A stretch of DNA of 64,000 bases from DATMGU01 sp035555315. Lineage in GTDB: Bacteria; Pseudomonadota; Alphaproteobacteria; ATCC43930; CGMCC-115725. Location: NCBI GenBank assembly GCA_035555315.1, contig DATMGU010000060.1, positions 85,629-149,628 of the forward strand. Reading direction: 5' to 3'. Each line of letters begins with the position of its first letter. Within the stretch, counting starts at the first letter, position 1. Of the stretch, positions 7,647-15,834 are shown piece after piece. The notes under the pieces were generated by a model, which was not told the DNA's origin, ran no database searches, and saw nothing but the letters and a program-made list of their open reading frames with translations. Made by a program: the position numbers and the translations under genes.

Positions 7647-8015
7647 TCAGCTGGCCGAGCTGCTCTTCGGCCGGACATAGGCGACCGCCGCGTGATCGGC
7701 GCAATACGGCTTGCCGACGGTGGCGCTGGCGCCGCAGAAGTGGAAATCCTTGTCGCCCGGATGGCCGATCGGCCAGGAGCAACTGGGGCCGCCCATATCC
7801 AGATATTTGGGCGGCAGCTTTTCGCGCGGCCGTTCCACGAACTTCAAGGGCGAGGGACGCGGCGTCAGCGACAGCCGATGTGCCTTGCCGACCACGGAAT
7901 TCTTGGTGACGCCCAGGCGCCGGCCGATCTCGGCGGTCGACAGACCCTCCGACCACAACTTGCCAAGAGCATCGATCAGTTCCGGCGTCCAAACGCTTTC
8001 AATCACGACCTTCAC
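7647..8015 (-). CDS. GcrA-family cell-cycle regulator (short form)
   Basis: A 122-residue GcrA-like protein. The N-terminal helix-turn-helix region WTPELIDALGKLWSEGLSTAEIGRRLGVTKNSVVGKAHRL matches the GcrA DNA-binding domain. The C-terminal block CSWPIGHPGDKDFHFCG ... KPYCADHAAVAY matches the conserved domain that contacts sigma-70 in Caulobacter GcrA. The linker is much shorter than in the roughly 170-residue Caulobacter protein, so this may be a paralogue. GcrA acts with the CcrM methylase on GANTC sites and is restricted to Alphaproteobacteria. It stands alone, divergent from the epimerase gene. Confidence 0.88.
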   Translation of the reverse strand: MKVVIESVWTPELIDALGKLWSEGLSTAEIGRRLGVTKNSVVGKAHRLSLTPRPSPLKFVERPREKLPPKYLDMGGPSCSWPIGHPGDKDFHFCGASATVGKPYCADHAAVAYVRPKSSSAS

Positions 8016-8226
8016 TCCATAAGGTAGCGGTTGGTTAATAAACTACCAAATATGGTACCACGTCGGCGCCCCGACGCAAGCCGATTAGCCCACCCGCGCG
8101 GATAATTTTCGTGGGAGTAGGTAGCGGCGAGCGGATATCCAAATGCGGGGGCGGTGACGCGGCCGATCCCACGACGCGGGCATAGGCACGCAAGTCGGCG
8201 CGATCTATACCTGGAGACGACCGGGA

Positions 8227-9294
8227 ATGAGCGGGCCGACCCAGCCGTTCTGCGTGGGAGCCGACCAGAAAGCAAACACCTTGGTAGAAAACCCGTCGAT
8301 CGCGAAATCCTTTCAGGGCGCCAAGGTGATCATCACCGGCGGCCTCGGCTTCATCGGCTCGACCCTGGCGCGCCGCCTGGTGGCGCTGGGCGCCGACGTG
8401 CTGCTGGTCGACAGCCTGATTCCGGAATATGGCGGCAACCCATTCAACATCGACGGGCTGGCCGCCGAGGGGCCCGGGCGGGTGGCGGTCAACATCTCGG
8501 ACATCCGCGACATCCATGGCCTCAGCCACCTGATCCGCGGCCGGGAGTATCTGTTCAACCTCGCCGGCCAGACCAGCCACCTTGATTCGATGAACGACCC
8601 GATCGCCGATCTGGAGATCAATTGCTCGGCGCAATTGGCGCTGCTGGAGGCTTGCCGGCGGATCAACCCGGACATCACGGTGGTCTATGCCAGCACAAGG
8701 CAGATCTACGGCCGGCCGGACAGCCTGCCGGTCGACGAGCGGCATCTGCTGCGCCCGGTCGATGTCAACGGCGTCAACAAGATGGCCGGCGAGGCCTATC
8801 ACATCCTGTATCATCAGGTTTACGGCATGCGCACCTCGGCGCTGCGCCTGACCAATACCTATGGCCCGCGCATGCGCATCAAGGATGCCCGGCAGACCTT
8901 CGTCGGCGTCTGGCTGCGGCTGGTGCTGGAAGGCAAGCCGTTCGACGTCTGGGGCGGCGAGCAACTGCGCGATTTCACCTTCGCCGACGACGCGGTCGAG
9001 GCGTTCCTGGCCGCCGCGACGACCGATGCCGCCGCCGGCCGGGCCTTCAACATCGGCGGCTTGGCGCCGATCAACCTCGCCGATCTCGCCCGGACCCTGG
9101 TCGAGGCGCATGGCGGCGGCGATTTCCGGATCATGGAGTTCCCGGCCGAGCGCAAGCGCATCGATATCGGCGATTACTATGCCGATGACGGCCTGTTCCG
9201 CTCGATCACCGGCTGGCAGCCGACCGTACCGATCCATGAGGGGCTGAGCCGGTCGCTGGCGTTCTACCGCGAGCATCTCGCGCATTATCTCTAA
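8227..9294 (+). CDS. NAD-dependent epimerase/dehydratase
   Basis: A 355-residue extended SDR of the UDP-sugar epimerase/dehydratase type. The motif GGLGFIGS (38-45) binds NAD, and YASTRQIYG (154-162) is the active-site strand. The usual YxxxK reads N181-G-V-N-K185 (DVNGVNK), so Asn replaces the catalytic Tyr; homologues with this DVNG(V/I)NK pattern exist, from memory of the family. The next gene, a sugar aminotransferase, follows after 19 bases, so the two probably make an amino-sugar nucleotide. It starts the glycan cluster extending to about 15.1 kb. Confidence 0.87.
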   Translation: MSGPTQPFCVGADQKANTLVENPSIAKSFQGAKVIITGGLGFIGSTLARRLVALGADVLLVDSLIPEYGGNPFNIDGLAAEGPGRVAVNISDIRDIHGLSHLIRGREYLFNLAGQTSHLDSMNDPIADLEINCSAQLALLEACRRINPDITVVYASTRQIYGRPDSLPVDERHLLRPVDVNGVNKMAGEAYHILYHQVYGMRTSALRLTNTYGPRMRIKDARQTFVGVWLRLVLEGKPFDVWGGEQLRDFTFADDAVEAFLAAATTDAAAGRAFNIGGLAPINLADLARTLVEAHGGGDFRIMEFPAERKRIDIGDYYADDGLFRSITGWQPTVPIHEGLSRSLAFYREHLAHYL

Positions 9295-9313
9295 AGCGAA
9301 ACGAAAGCCGCCG

Positions 9314-10465
9314 ATGATGGACCCGACCTCCCTGCCGCCAATCCCGCAGACCGACCCCAAGGCGGGGTATCTGGCGCATAAGCCGGCGATCGATGCCGCC
9401 ATCGCGCGGGTGCTGGCGAGCGGGTGGTATATCGGCGGCGCGGAGGTCGCCGGTTTCGAGGCCGGCTTCGCGGCGTTCGCCGGGCTGGACCACGCGATCG
9501 GCTGCGCCAACGGCACCGACGCGCTGGTGCTGGCGTTGCGCGGGTTGGGGATCGGCCGGGGCGACCGGGTCGCCACCGTGTCACATACGGCGGTCGCCAC
9601 GGTCGCCGCGATCGAACTCGCCGGGGCGGAGCCGGTGCTGGTGGATATCGATCCCGCCACCTACACCCTGGACCCGGCCTCGCTGGCCCGGACCCTGGCC
9701 GCCCTCCCCGGCATCCGCGCGGTCATCCCGGTGCATCTCTACGGCCACCCGGCGGACCTGCCGGCGATCCTGGAACTCGCCCGCGCGCATGATCTGAAGG
9801 TGATCGAGGATTGCAGCCAGAGCCATGGCGCCATGCTCGACGGCAGGATGACCGGCGGGTTCGGCGACGTCGCCTGCTTCAGCCTCTACCCGACCAAGAA
9901 TCTGGGCGCGCTGGGCGATGGCGGCGTGCTGGCGACCAAGGATCCGGTGCTGGCCGAGCGTATCCGGGCGCTCTGCGAATATGGCTGGCGCGAGCGCTAT
10001 ATCAGCGACATCGCCGGGCTGAACAGCCGGCTGGACCCGATCCAGGCCGCCATCCTCAGCGCCAAGCTGCCGCATCTGGCAGCCGACAACGCCCGGCGCC
10101 GGGCGATCGCCGAGCGCTACGACCGGGGCCTCGCCGGCCTCACCCCCGCGCTGACGCTGCCGGTCCGCCGGCCGGGTGCCGTGCCGGTCTATCACCAATA
10201 TGTGGTCCGCCACGCGGATCGCGACGCGCTGCGCCAGGCGCTCGGCCGCCAGGGTATCGGCACCAACATCCACTACCCGATGCCGGTCCATCTGCAGCCG
10301 GCCTATCAGGGCCGGATCGTTTTGGATCCGAAAGGACTACCGGAAACCGAACGCGCCGCGACCGCGATCCTCAGCCTGCCGATGTATCCGGGCCTGGCCG
10401 ACGACCAAGTCGATCGGGTCGTGGTAGCGCTGCGGGAGAGTATGGCCGTGGCACGGGTGGCATAA
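9314..10465 (+). CDS. DegT/DnrJ/EryC1/StrS-family sugar aminotransferase
   Basis: A 383-residue PLP enzyme that transfers an amino group to a nucleotide-linked keto-sugar. Evidence includes the GCANGTDAL phosphate-binding segment, IEDCSQSHGA (Asp near residue 166), and the Schiff-base lysine Lys195 in SLYPTKNLGALGDGG. It follows the epimerase gene at 19 bases in the same direction. In the Arn system the analogous enzyme is ArnB. The exact sugar cannot be told from sequence; a 3- or 4-amino sugar is likely. Confidence 0.9.
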   Translation: MMDPTSLPPIPQTDPKAGYLAHKPAIDAAIARVLASGWYIGGAEVAGFEAGFAAFAGLDHAIGCANGTDALVLALRGLGIGRGDRVATVSHTAVATVAAIELAGAEPVLVDIDPATYTLDPASLARTLAALPGIRAVIPVHLYGHPADLPAILELARAHDLKVIEDCSQSHGAMLDGRMTGGFGDVACFSLYPTKNLGALGDGGVLATKDPVLAERIRALCEYGWRERYISDIAGLNSRLDPIQAAILSAKLPHLAADNARRRAIAERYDRGLAGLTPALTLPVRRPGAVPVYHQYVVRHADRDALRQALGRQGIGTNIHYPMPVHLQPAYQGRIVLDPKGLPETERAATAILSLPMYPGLADDQVDRVVVALRESMAVARVA

Positions 10466-10505
10466 CGGGATCGCACGGGGGTGGATTTCAGCCGCCATGG
10501 TGGTG

Positions 10506-10895
10506 TCACGCCGCCGATTTGAGATCCGTCTGGCTGAAATCATTTCCCTTGAACAATAGCGGTTCGTCTGTCGCCTTTGCCAAGGCATAGGAGAAGCAGT
10601 CGCCGAAGTTCAGCCCCGCCTTGTGGCGGCCTTGGCCGTAGTCAAGAAACGCCTGCCGTGCCAGGTGGCCATGCTCGACCGTCACCGGCTCGATGATGAT
10701 GCCGGTGCGCCGGAACAACACATCGATTTGCCGTTCGGCTTCGGGACCTAGCTGGCGTTCGACAACCATGGACAGTTCGACGAAGTTCGCGACGCTGATC
10801 CGGCAGGAAGCGGCGTCATGAATACATCGCGCGAAATTCGCACGCTCCGGCTCACCGTAAAGGATGGCGACCAGGGCGGAGGTGTCTAGGATCAT
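10506..10895 (-). CDS. vapC: VapC-family PIN-domain toxin
   Basis: A 129-residue PIN-domain ribonuclease, the toxin of a type II module. Acidic metal-binding residues are seen at Asp4 (MILDTSALVAIL), Glu40 and Asp99 (NFGDCFSYALAK). Its start overlaps the antitoxin stop by ATGA, so the two are translationally coupled. VapC toxins cleave specific RNAs, often tRNA. The pair sits on the opposite strand to the preceding aminotransferase, inside a glycan cluster, which suggests later insertion. Confidence 0.92.
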   Translation of the reverse strand: MILDTSALVAILYGEPERANFARCIHDAASCRISVANFVELSMVVERQLGPEAERQIDVLFRRTGIIIEPVTVEHGHLARQAFLDYGQGRHKAGLNFGDCFSYALAKATDEPLLFKGNDFSQTDLKSAA

Positions 10896-11140
10896 TTAGG
10901 AAGACCGTTCTCGTCATACAGCAGGGCGCCGTGGTCGAGATACGGTCCTTTGACATGCGCGGAGACACGATCCGCGATCGCCAGAATTTCCTCGACGCTA
11001 GCCCTGCCTTTTCGGCTTTCGAGCTTGGCATGGCGTTCGCGCAGGGCCTCCATGACCACATGGGTCATGGTCTCGCCTGTGGCTTGGGCGATGGCACGTG
11101 CCAGTCGATGCGCCTCAGGGTCTTTGATATTGAGACTCAT
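10892..11140 (-). CDS. vapB: VapB-family antitoxin
   Basis: An 82-residue antitoxin, MSLNIKDPEAHRLARAIAQATGETMTHVV..., with a ribbon-helix-helix N-terminus and a C-terminal toxin-binding tail (GPYLDHGALLYDENGLPK), resembling the Rv0623-type VapB group. The ATG at 11140 is chosen because the conserved domain starts there; a 23-codon in-frame extension is possible. It overlaps vapC by four bases. It should neutralise VapC and, with it, repress its promoter at the dyad 11171-11184. Confidence 0.9.
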   Translation of the reverse strand: MSLNIKDPEAHRLARAIAQATGETMTHVVMEALRERHAKLESRKGRASVEEILAIADRVSAHVKGPYLDHGALLYDENGLPK

Positions 11141-11170
11141 GACCACACCCTTTTTCTGTAAAGAAAGATA

Positions 11171-11184
11171 ATAGTCTACTATTC
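11171..11184. promoter_or_regulatory. Putative VapBC autoregulatory operator
   Basis: A perfect dyad AATAGT-CT-ACTATT lies 31 bases upstream of the vapB start. Short AT-rich dyads in this place are typical binding sites for ribbon-helix-helix antitoxins. Confidence 0.6.
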
Positions 11185-11237
11185 TACCAAAAAAGTCGAG
11201 GCTCGCCAATCTGCGCGTCAGCCACGGCGAGCGAGCG

Positions 11238-11579
11238 CTACGCCCGGAACAGCACGAAGATCCCGCCGGTGATCAGCAGGATGCCGGCGGCCTGTTGCCA
11301 GCCGAGCGGCTCGTTCCACAGCAAATGGGCGATGATCGCCAGGATACCGTAGCTGATCGACACACTGGGATAGGCGAGCGAGACCGGCAGTTTCTTGATC
11401 GCCAGGATATAGGTGATGGCGGACAGGAAATAGATGCCGAAGCCGCAGATGGTCCAGGGATTGAGGAACTGCGCCAGCCCGTCGCCGGAGGTCTGGGCAC
11501 CAGTTTTGAGGACGACCTGCCCCAGCACCCCGAACAGGATGGCAAGGCCGAGAAAGCCGTAGGAACCAACCACGGGCAT
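11238..11579 (-). CDS. SMR/EamA-like small membrane transporter
   Basis: A 113-residue protein with four predicted membrane helices (for example FLGLAILFGVLGQVVL and GILLITGGIFVLF). The VVLKTGAQTSG and AYPSVSISYGILAI segments resemble small multidrug-resistance proteins and the ArnE/ArnF flippase subunits. It follows the GT2 gene by 7 bases on the same strand. In this context it more likely moves an undecaprenyl-linked sugar across the inner membrane than a drug; this is inference. The ATG at 11579 avoids overlap with the GT2 gene. Confidence 0.75.
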   Translation of the reverse strand: MPVVGSYGFLGLAILFGVLGQVVLKTGAQTSGDGLAQFLNPWTICGFGIYFLSAITYILAIKKLPVSLAYPSVSISYGILAIIAHLLWNEPLGWQQAAGILLITGGIFVLFRA

Positions 11580-11586
11580 GCCCGGC

Positions 11587-12648
11587 TCAGCGACGGCTGG
11601 CGCTGCGCGGGACCACGAGCTTTGGGGTCGGCAGCTCGGTGGTCTCGGCGCCGCCGGCATCCGCGTCGCCGTCTTTCGACCGGGTGACGTCGCGCACGAT
11701 GAATTGCGGCTTGCGGTTGGCGGTCAGGAACAGCCGGCCGAGATATTCGCCGACGATGCCGAGGATCAGCAGCTGCACGCCCGAGAGCAGCAGCACCGCC
11801 GCCATGATCGAGCCCCAGCCCGGCGGCGTATCGAAGAACAACGCCTCGAAGATCACCAGTACGACGCCGATCGTCCCAAGCGCGCTCAACCCCATGCCGC
11901 CCAGCGTGCTCATGCGCAGCGGCATGACCGAGAAGTTGACGAACATGTTCATCCACAGCCGGACCAGCCGCCGCATGGTGTAGTTGCTGTCGCCCCGAGC
12001 GCGCGGCAGGTGCTTGACCAGGATCCGATCGAGATTCTGGGTGACCTGCAGGATCAAGCCGTCGATATAGGAGAAGGGCCCGTCATAGCGGATGATCCGG
12101 CTGACGACGAAGGCGTTCATACAGCGGAAGCTGGAGAGATACAGCCCCTTGGGCTTGTCAAGCACGAAATCCGCGACGCGGTTGGTGAAGCGGCTGCCGA
12201 GATTGCGCCAGCCGGCATGTTCCTTGACGTCGTAATAGGTATAGACGACGTCGCGCCCGGTGCTCTGGGCGTAGTTCAGCAACCGCACGACCTCCTCGGG
12301 CGGGTTCTGCAGATCGTCGTCCATGGTGATGACATGGGCGCCGCGCGTGTGGTGCAGCCCCGCCATCACCGCGTTGTGCTCGCCGTAATTGCGCGACAAG
12401 TTGATGACCGTGATCGGGATGGCGGCCTTGTCGATAAGCCCGCGGCACACCTCGAGGCTGTTATCGGGGCTGCCATCGACGACCAGCACGATCTCGTGGC
12501 CACCCGGCACCGCCAGGGTTTCCAGCGCCGCCACCAGCGTGCCGACGGATTCCGCCCCGTTATAGACCGGCACCACGATGCTGAGCGCCAAGGTCGGCTC
12601 AGGACGCAGCGTCACCGTTTCGGATCCGTATGGATCGAAGTCAAGCAT
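11587..12648 (-). CDS. ArnC-like family 2 glycosyltransferase
   Basis: A 353-residue GT2 enzyme. The GT-A domain starts LSIVVPVYNGAE, with the DxD-type metal motif Asp110-Asp111-Asp112 in MDDDLQNPPEE. Two C-terminal membrane helices (about residues 235-265 and 270-300) follow, as in polyprenyl-phosphate glycosyltransferases such as ArnC and GtrB. It should transfer a sugar from a nucleotide donor to undecaprenyl phosphate on the cytoplasmic face. The ATG at 12648 lies 8 bases after the methyltransferase stop; a longer open frame overlaps that gene and is rejected. Confidence 0.85.
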   Translation of the reverse strand: MLDFDPYGSETVTLRPEPTLALSIVVPVYNGAESVGTLVAALETLAVPGGHEIVLVVDGSPDNSLEVCRGLIDKAAIPITVINLSRNYGEHNAVMAGLHHTRGAHVITMDDDLQNPPEEVVRLLNYAQSTGRDVVYTYYDVKEHAGWRNLGSRFTNRVADFVLDKPKGLYLSSFRCMNAFVVSRIIRYDGPFSYIDGLILQVTQNLDRILVKHLPRARGDSNYTMRRLVRLWMNMFVNFSVMPLRMSTLGGMGLSALGTIGVVLVIFEALFFDTPPGWGSIMAAVLLLSGVQLLILGIVGEYLGRLFLTANRKPQFIVRDVTRSKDGDADAGGAETTELPTPKLVVPRSASRR

Positions 12649-12656
12649 GTTTCGAC

Positions 12657-13397
12657 TCACCCATGTTTCACCGCCGCCGCGAGAACCGAACCGCCAAAGG
12701 GGAGCAGGAAGCCGTGCGCGATCAACCCGGCCTCGATCCGCATGACGCCGCGGCACAGCCATTCGATGGGCGCCGGAAACGGCATCACGTCGCTCTGCTC
12801 GCCGGTGCGCGCCAGCAGCTTGCGGCGCAGCACCATTAGTGGAAACAACAGCGTGTTCCAATATCCGATCCGCATATCGCTGAAACCCGCCTCACTGAGC
12901 AGCGCCCGGACCCGGCGGCCGGTATAGCGCCGCGCGGTATGGACGGCGCGATCATGCGCCGAGGTCATCCAGTCATAGGCCGGCAGGTTCAGCAGCAGGA
13001 CGCCGCCGGGACGCAGGCAGCGATGGAAACCCGCCAGCGCCGCGGCCTCGTCGACGCTGCGGTGGCACAGCACATCGGCGCTGAAGATCGCGGCCAGCGA
13101 GGCATCGGCGAACGGCACTTGATTGATCGAGCCGACACAGACCGGCCTGGCGCTCTTCACCGCGGCGAGCGCGCAGGCCTCGGGCTCGAAATCCATGCCG
13201 ACCACCTCGCCGGTGGGCAAGGCGGCACTGAGCCTGCGCATGAAGCCGCCGGTACCGCAGCCGGCGTCGAGCACACGACCCGCCGCGCCCCCCCCGATTT
13301 GGCGCCGGTAATGGGCGAGCAAATTGGCGTGGAGGCCGTGGTACCACCACATACGCTCCTCCACGGCATGCATCTTCTGATATTCGGCGCGGTCCAT
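12657..13397 (-). CDS. Class I SAM-dependent methyltransferase
   Basis: A 246-residue methyltransferase. Motif I is VLDAGCGTGG (42-51), followed by VVGMDFEPEAC and FSADVLCHRSVDEAAALAGFHRCLRPGG, the pattern of UbiE/COQ5-type small-molecule methylases. The C-terminal tail with hydrophobic segments (FPLMVLRRKLL) suggests membrane association. Its place between a GT-C and a GT2 gene suggests it methylates a lipid-linked sugar or a nucleotide sugar. The substrate is unknown. Confidence 0.82.
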   Translation of the reverse strand: MDRAEYQKMHAVEERMWWYHGLHANLLAHYRRQIGGGAAGRVLDAGCGTGGFMRRLSAALPTGEVVGMDFEPEACALAAVKSARPVCVGSINQVPFADASLAAIFSADVLCHRSVDEAAALAGFHRCLRPGGVLLLNLPAYDWMTSAHDRAVHTARRYTGRRVRALLSEAGFSDMRIGYWNTLLFPLMVLRRKLLARTGEQSDVMPFPAPIEWLCRGVMRIEAGLIAHGFLLPFGGSVLAAAVKHG

Positions 13398-13446
13398 GGG
13401 CCGTTTCTCCGGCGAAGTCGGCGGATCCGGTGATCGGCGGGGGCGC

Positions 13447-15138
13447 CTAAGGCGCCGCCGCGGTCACCGGCGCCGCACGGACCGGTGGCGGGGTATGCGA
13501 GATCATGCCGCGCCGATCGAGCACAACCGACAGCAACGCACCCATCTTCTCGACGCGATAGATCTCGCGGCCGGGCAGGGTCTTGTTGCAATCATCCTTG
13601 GTGAAGGCGATGAAGAAATCCGCCGTCTCGCGGTTCTCGGTAAACACGAAATTGCTGGGGAAGAAATAATCGGCTGAGATCGGCGGGCCGCAGACCGCGA
13701 CCGTGAAGTCGCGATCCTCGAAATCGGCGCCGTATTGGGTCTGCAGAAAATCGCTCAAGCCGCCCACCGCCTCGGCATAGGAATTCGCCCAGTAATCGGT
13801 CTTGAACAAGCCATCGGCACCTTTCACGCCGCCGATGAAGCCGTTGTAGTAGACGTATTCGTCGGGATGCAGCATGCCCATGATCGCCAAATGGCCGAGG
13901 CCATAGACGGCGAGCACCGCCATCACCGCCCGGCGCCAGCGGAAATTCCTCAAGCGCTCGATCAGGTTTTCACCGATCAGGGCGGCACCGATCGCCATCG
14001 GCGGCAGCACGAAGATGAAGTGGCGCATGCCGTCGAACAGCACCGCCTTGATGACCACCGCGTAGGCGACCGGGAACAGGGCCGCCAGGGCGATCACGCC
14101 ATATTGCAGGCTGCGCGTCCGGTCGGGACCACCCGGCCGCCGCAGCTCGATCACGAAGGCCGCCGGAAGCGCCGTCGCCGCCAACAGCAGGGTCAATTCC
14201 GGCAAGGCCAGCAGGATATGCGTCGGCAGATAAGCCCAGGGCAGATCCGTCGCCGGGAAATAATACCCGGCGAACAGCGTGCTGAACGGGAAGGTGACGT
14301 GGGAGAAGTAGTCCAGTGTCTGCAACGGGTGATCGATCGGATCCTGTTGCGCCCAGGGCCAGAACAGCAGCATCACCGGATAGGCCACCAGCAGCATCAG
14401 CGGCATCACCCGCAGGCCGGCCACCCAGCCCGCCGTGATGAACCCGCCGATCCGCCTGGTCTCGACACCGCGCCAGACGGCGAAAGCCCCGACCACCACG
14501 CCGACATAGGCGAGCAACAGCAACCCGCCGACGCGCACGCCCAGCGACATGCCGACCGCGATGCCCAGCTTCAGCACCAGCGACCAGCTGGGCCGTGGCA
14601 GGGCCGGAATGATGCGGACGGTGTAGTAGAGCGACCAGATCGCGCCGACCGCGAAGGGAATGTCCTTCGGGTTGTTGAACATCTGGCCGTAGTAGTTGGG
14701 GATCGTCACCAGTAGGACCGCGGCGATGAAGCCGGCGCGCGGCCCGGCCATGAACCGGGCGAGCTTCCAGGTGCCGACCAGGCCCAGCACGCCGACCAGC
14801 CCGTTCAGCAGGTGACGCGTCTCATAGGTGCCGAACGGCGAGATGCGGTTGACCGCCGCCGCGATCATGTCGAAGGCGGCGCCATAATTATAGAGGTTGA
14901 GCCAGGTCAGCGCCCGGCTGTCCTTGAACCAGGAGACGTAATAATCGAGGACGAAGACGCCGTACCAGTTATGGACGTCCTCGTCCCAGGTGATGCCGTA
15001 TTGCCGGAAAGTCAGGATGACCAGCAGGATCACCGCGCCGAACAGGCCGAAGGTCGCATGGTCCCAAGTGAGCCGTCGCGGCAGCAGATGCGGGCCGGCG
15101 CCGCGGCGCGTCACCTCGCCGTAATCGATCGCGGTCAT
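13447..15138 (-). CDS. ArnT-like GT-C membrane glycosyltransferase
   Basis: A 563-residue integral membrane protein with about ten or more helices. After the first helix comes W51-D-E-D54, the acidic motif found in the first periplasmic loop of GT-C enzymes (PMT/ArnT type). These use polyprenyl-phosphate sugars as donors, which fits the upstream GT2 and SMR-type partners. The acceptor could be lipid A, another glycan or a protein. The ATG at 15138 follows GGGAG; alternatives lie at 15171 and further upstream. The C-terminal domain (about 470-563) is periplasmic or soluble. Confidence 0.8.
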   Translation of the reverse strand: MTAIDYGEVTRRGAGPHLLPRRLTWDHATFGLFGAVILLVILTFRQYGITWDEDVHNWYGVFVLDYYVSWFKDSRALTWLNLYNYGAAFDMIAAAVNRISPFGTYETRHLLNGLVGVLGLVGTWKLARFMAGPRAGFIAAVLLVTIPNYYGQMFNNPKDIPFAVGAIWSLYYTVRIIPALPRPSWSLVLKLGIAVGMSLGVRVGGLLLLAYVGVVVGAFAVWRGVETRRIGGFITAGWVAGLRVMPLMLLVAYPVMLLFWPWAQQDPIDHPLQTLDYFSHVTFPFSTLFAGYYFPATDLPWAYLPTHILLALPELTLLLAATALPAAFVIELRRPGGPDRTRSLQYGVIALAALFPVAYAVVIKAVLFDGMRHFIFVLPPMAIGAALIGENLIERLRNFRWRRAVMAVLAVYGLGHLAIMGMLHPDEYVYYNGFIGGVKGADGLFKTDYWANSYAEAVGGLSDFLQTQYGADFEDRDFTVAVCGPPISADYFFPSNFVFTENRETADFFIAFTKDDCNKTLPGREIYRVEKMGALLSVVLDRRGMISHTPPPVRAAPVTAAAP

Positions 15139-15834
15139 CGGGCGCTCCCGCCCAAAGAAGGGCCGGCGCATGCCGAGACCGGTCGGCTCGAGAACCATCC
15201 AGCGATTGAAAATTCTTGCGATCCAGACATGTTCCGATGACTTCCCGAATCCGCCCGTTGCACCCGAGTATCGCCACGACCCGCGGCATATTTCGCTGGC
15301 TTGGCGCACCATCACCCGTTCGACCGGCACCGTTCCAAAGAACGGCGCGCCCGCCGATTTATTCCGCCTTCATCCCGCCGGCGCCATCCCCGCCGAGCCC
15401 CGACCAGAACGCAAAGCATTATGGTTAAAGCAGGGCGGATACATAACACGTCATGCGGTCCGATCCCGAGCGGCAATTAGCCCGGCGCCCTCGGCGCTCA
15501 CGGGGGTTATCATCGCACCCGGATGGTTGATAAACCGTTGCGTTTGCCGTGTAGATTGGACAGACGCGCCGACGCTTCGGCAGCATCACCGCATCATGGT
15601 CGCAACGCCGCCGATCTGATGCGTCTCACCGATCGCGGCCGGCTGAAGGAGGGGCTGGCATCGTCGCGGTCGATCGGCGACGGCCGGCCTCGCCATCGCC
15701 GCGGAGTAGGAGCCCTCACCGCGCGCCCATTGGTTAATTTATCACCTTCTTAAGAGTATTCGGGCGACCTTTCGGCATCCACCACCGGCAACTCGCCTCT
15801 GAAAGGTATAATCCGGGGCAATACCCGGAGAGCC
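15139..15834. other. Non-coding or unassigned 0.7-kb spacer
   Basis: This divergent gap separates the GT-C gene from the sensor kinase. Several open frames cross it, but none has a recognisable protein or a ribosome site. A small dyad CCGTTC-CAAA-GAACGG (15330-15345) is present. It may hold promoters for both flanking genes; I see no clear consensus hexamers. Confidence 0.5.

Noticed and set aside
15170..15619. Open frame of 149 codons in the spacer before the sensor kinase
   Set aside because: No ribosome site, no homology recalled, and composition typical of shadow frames.
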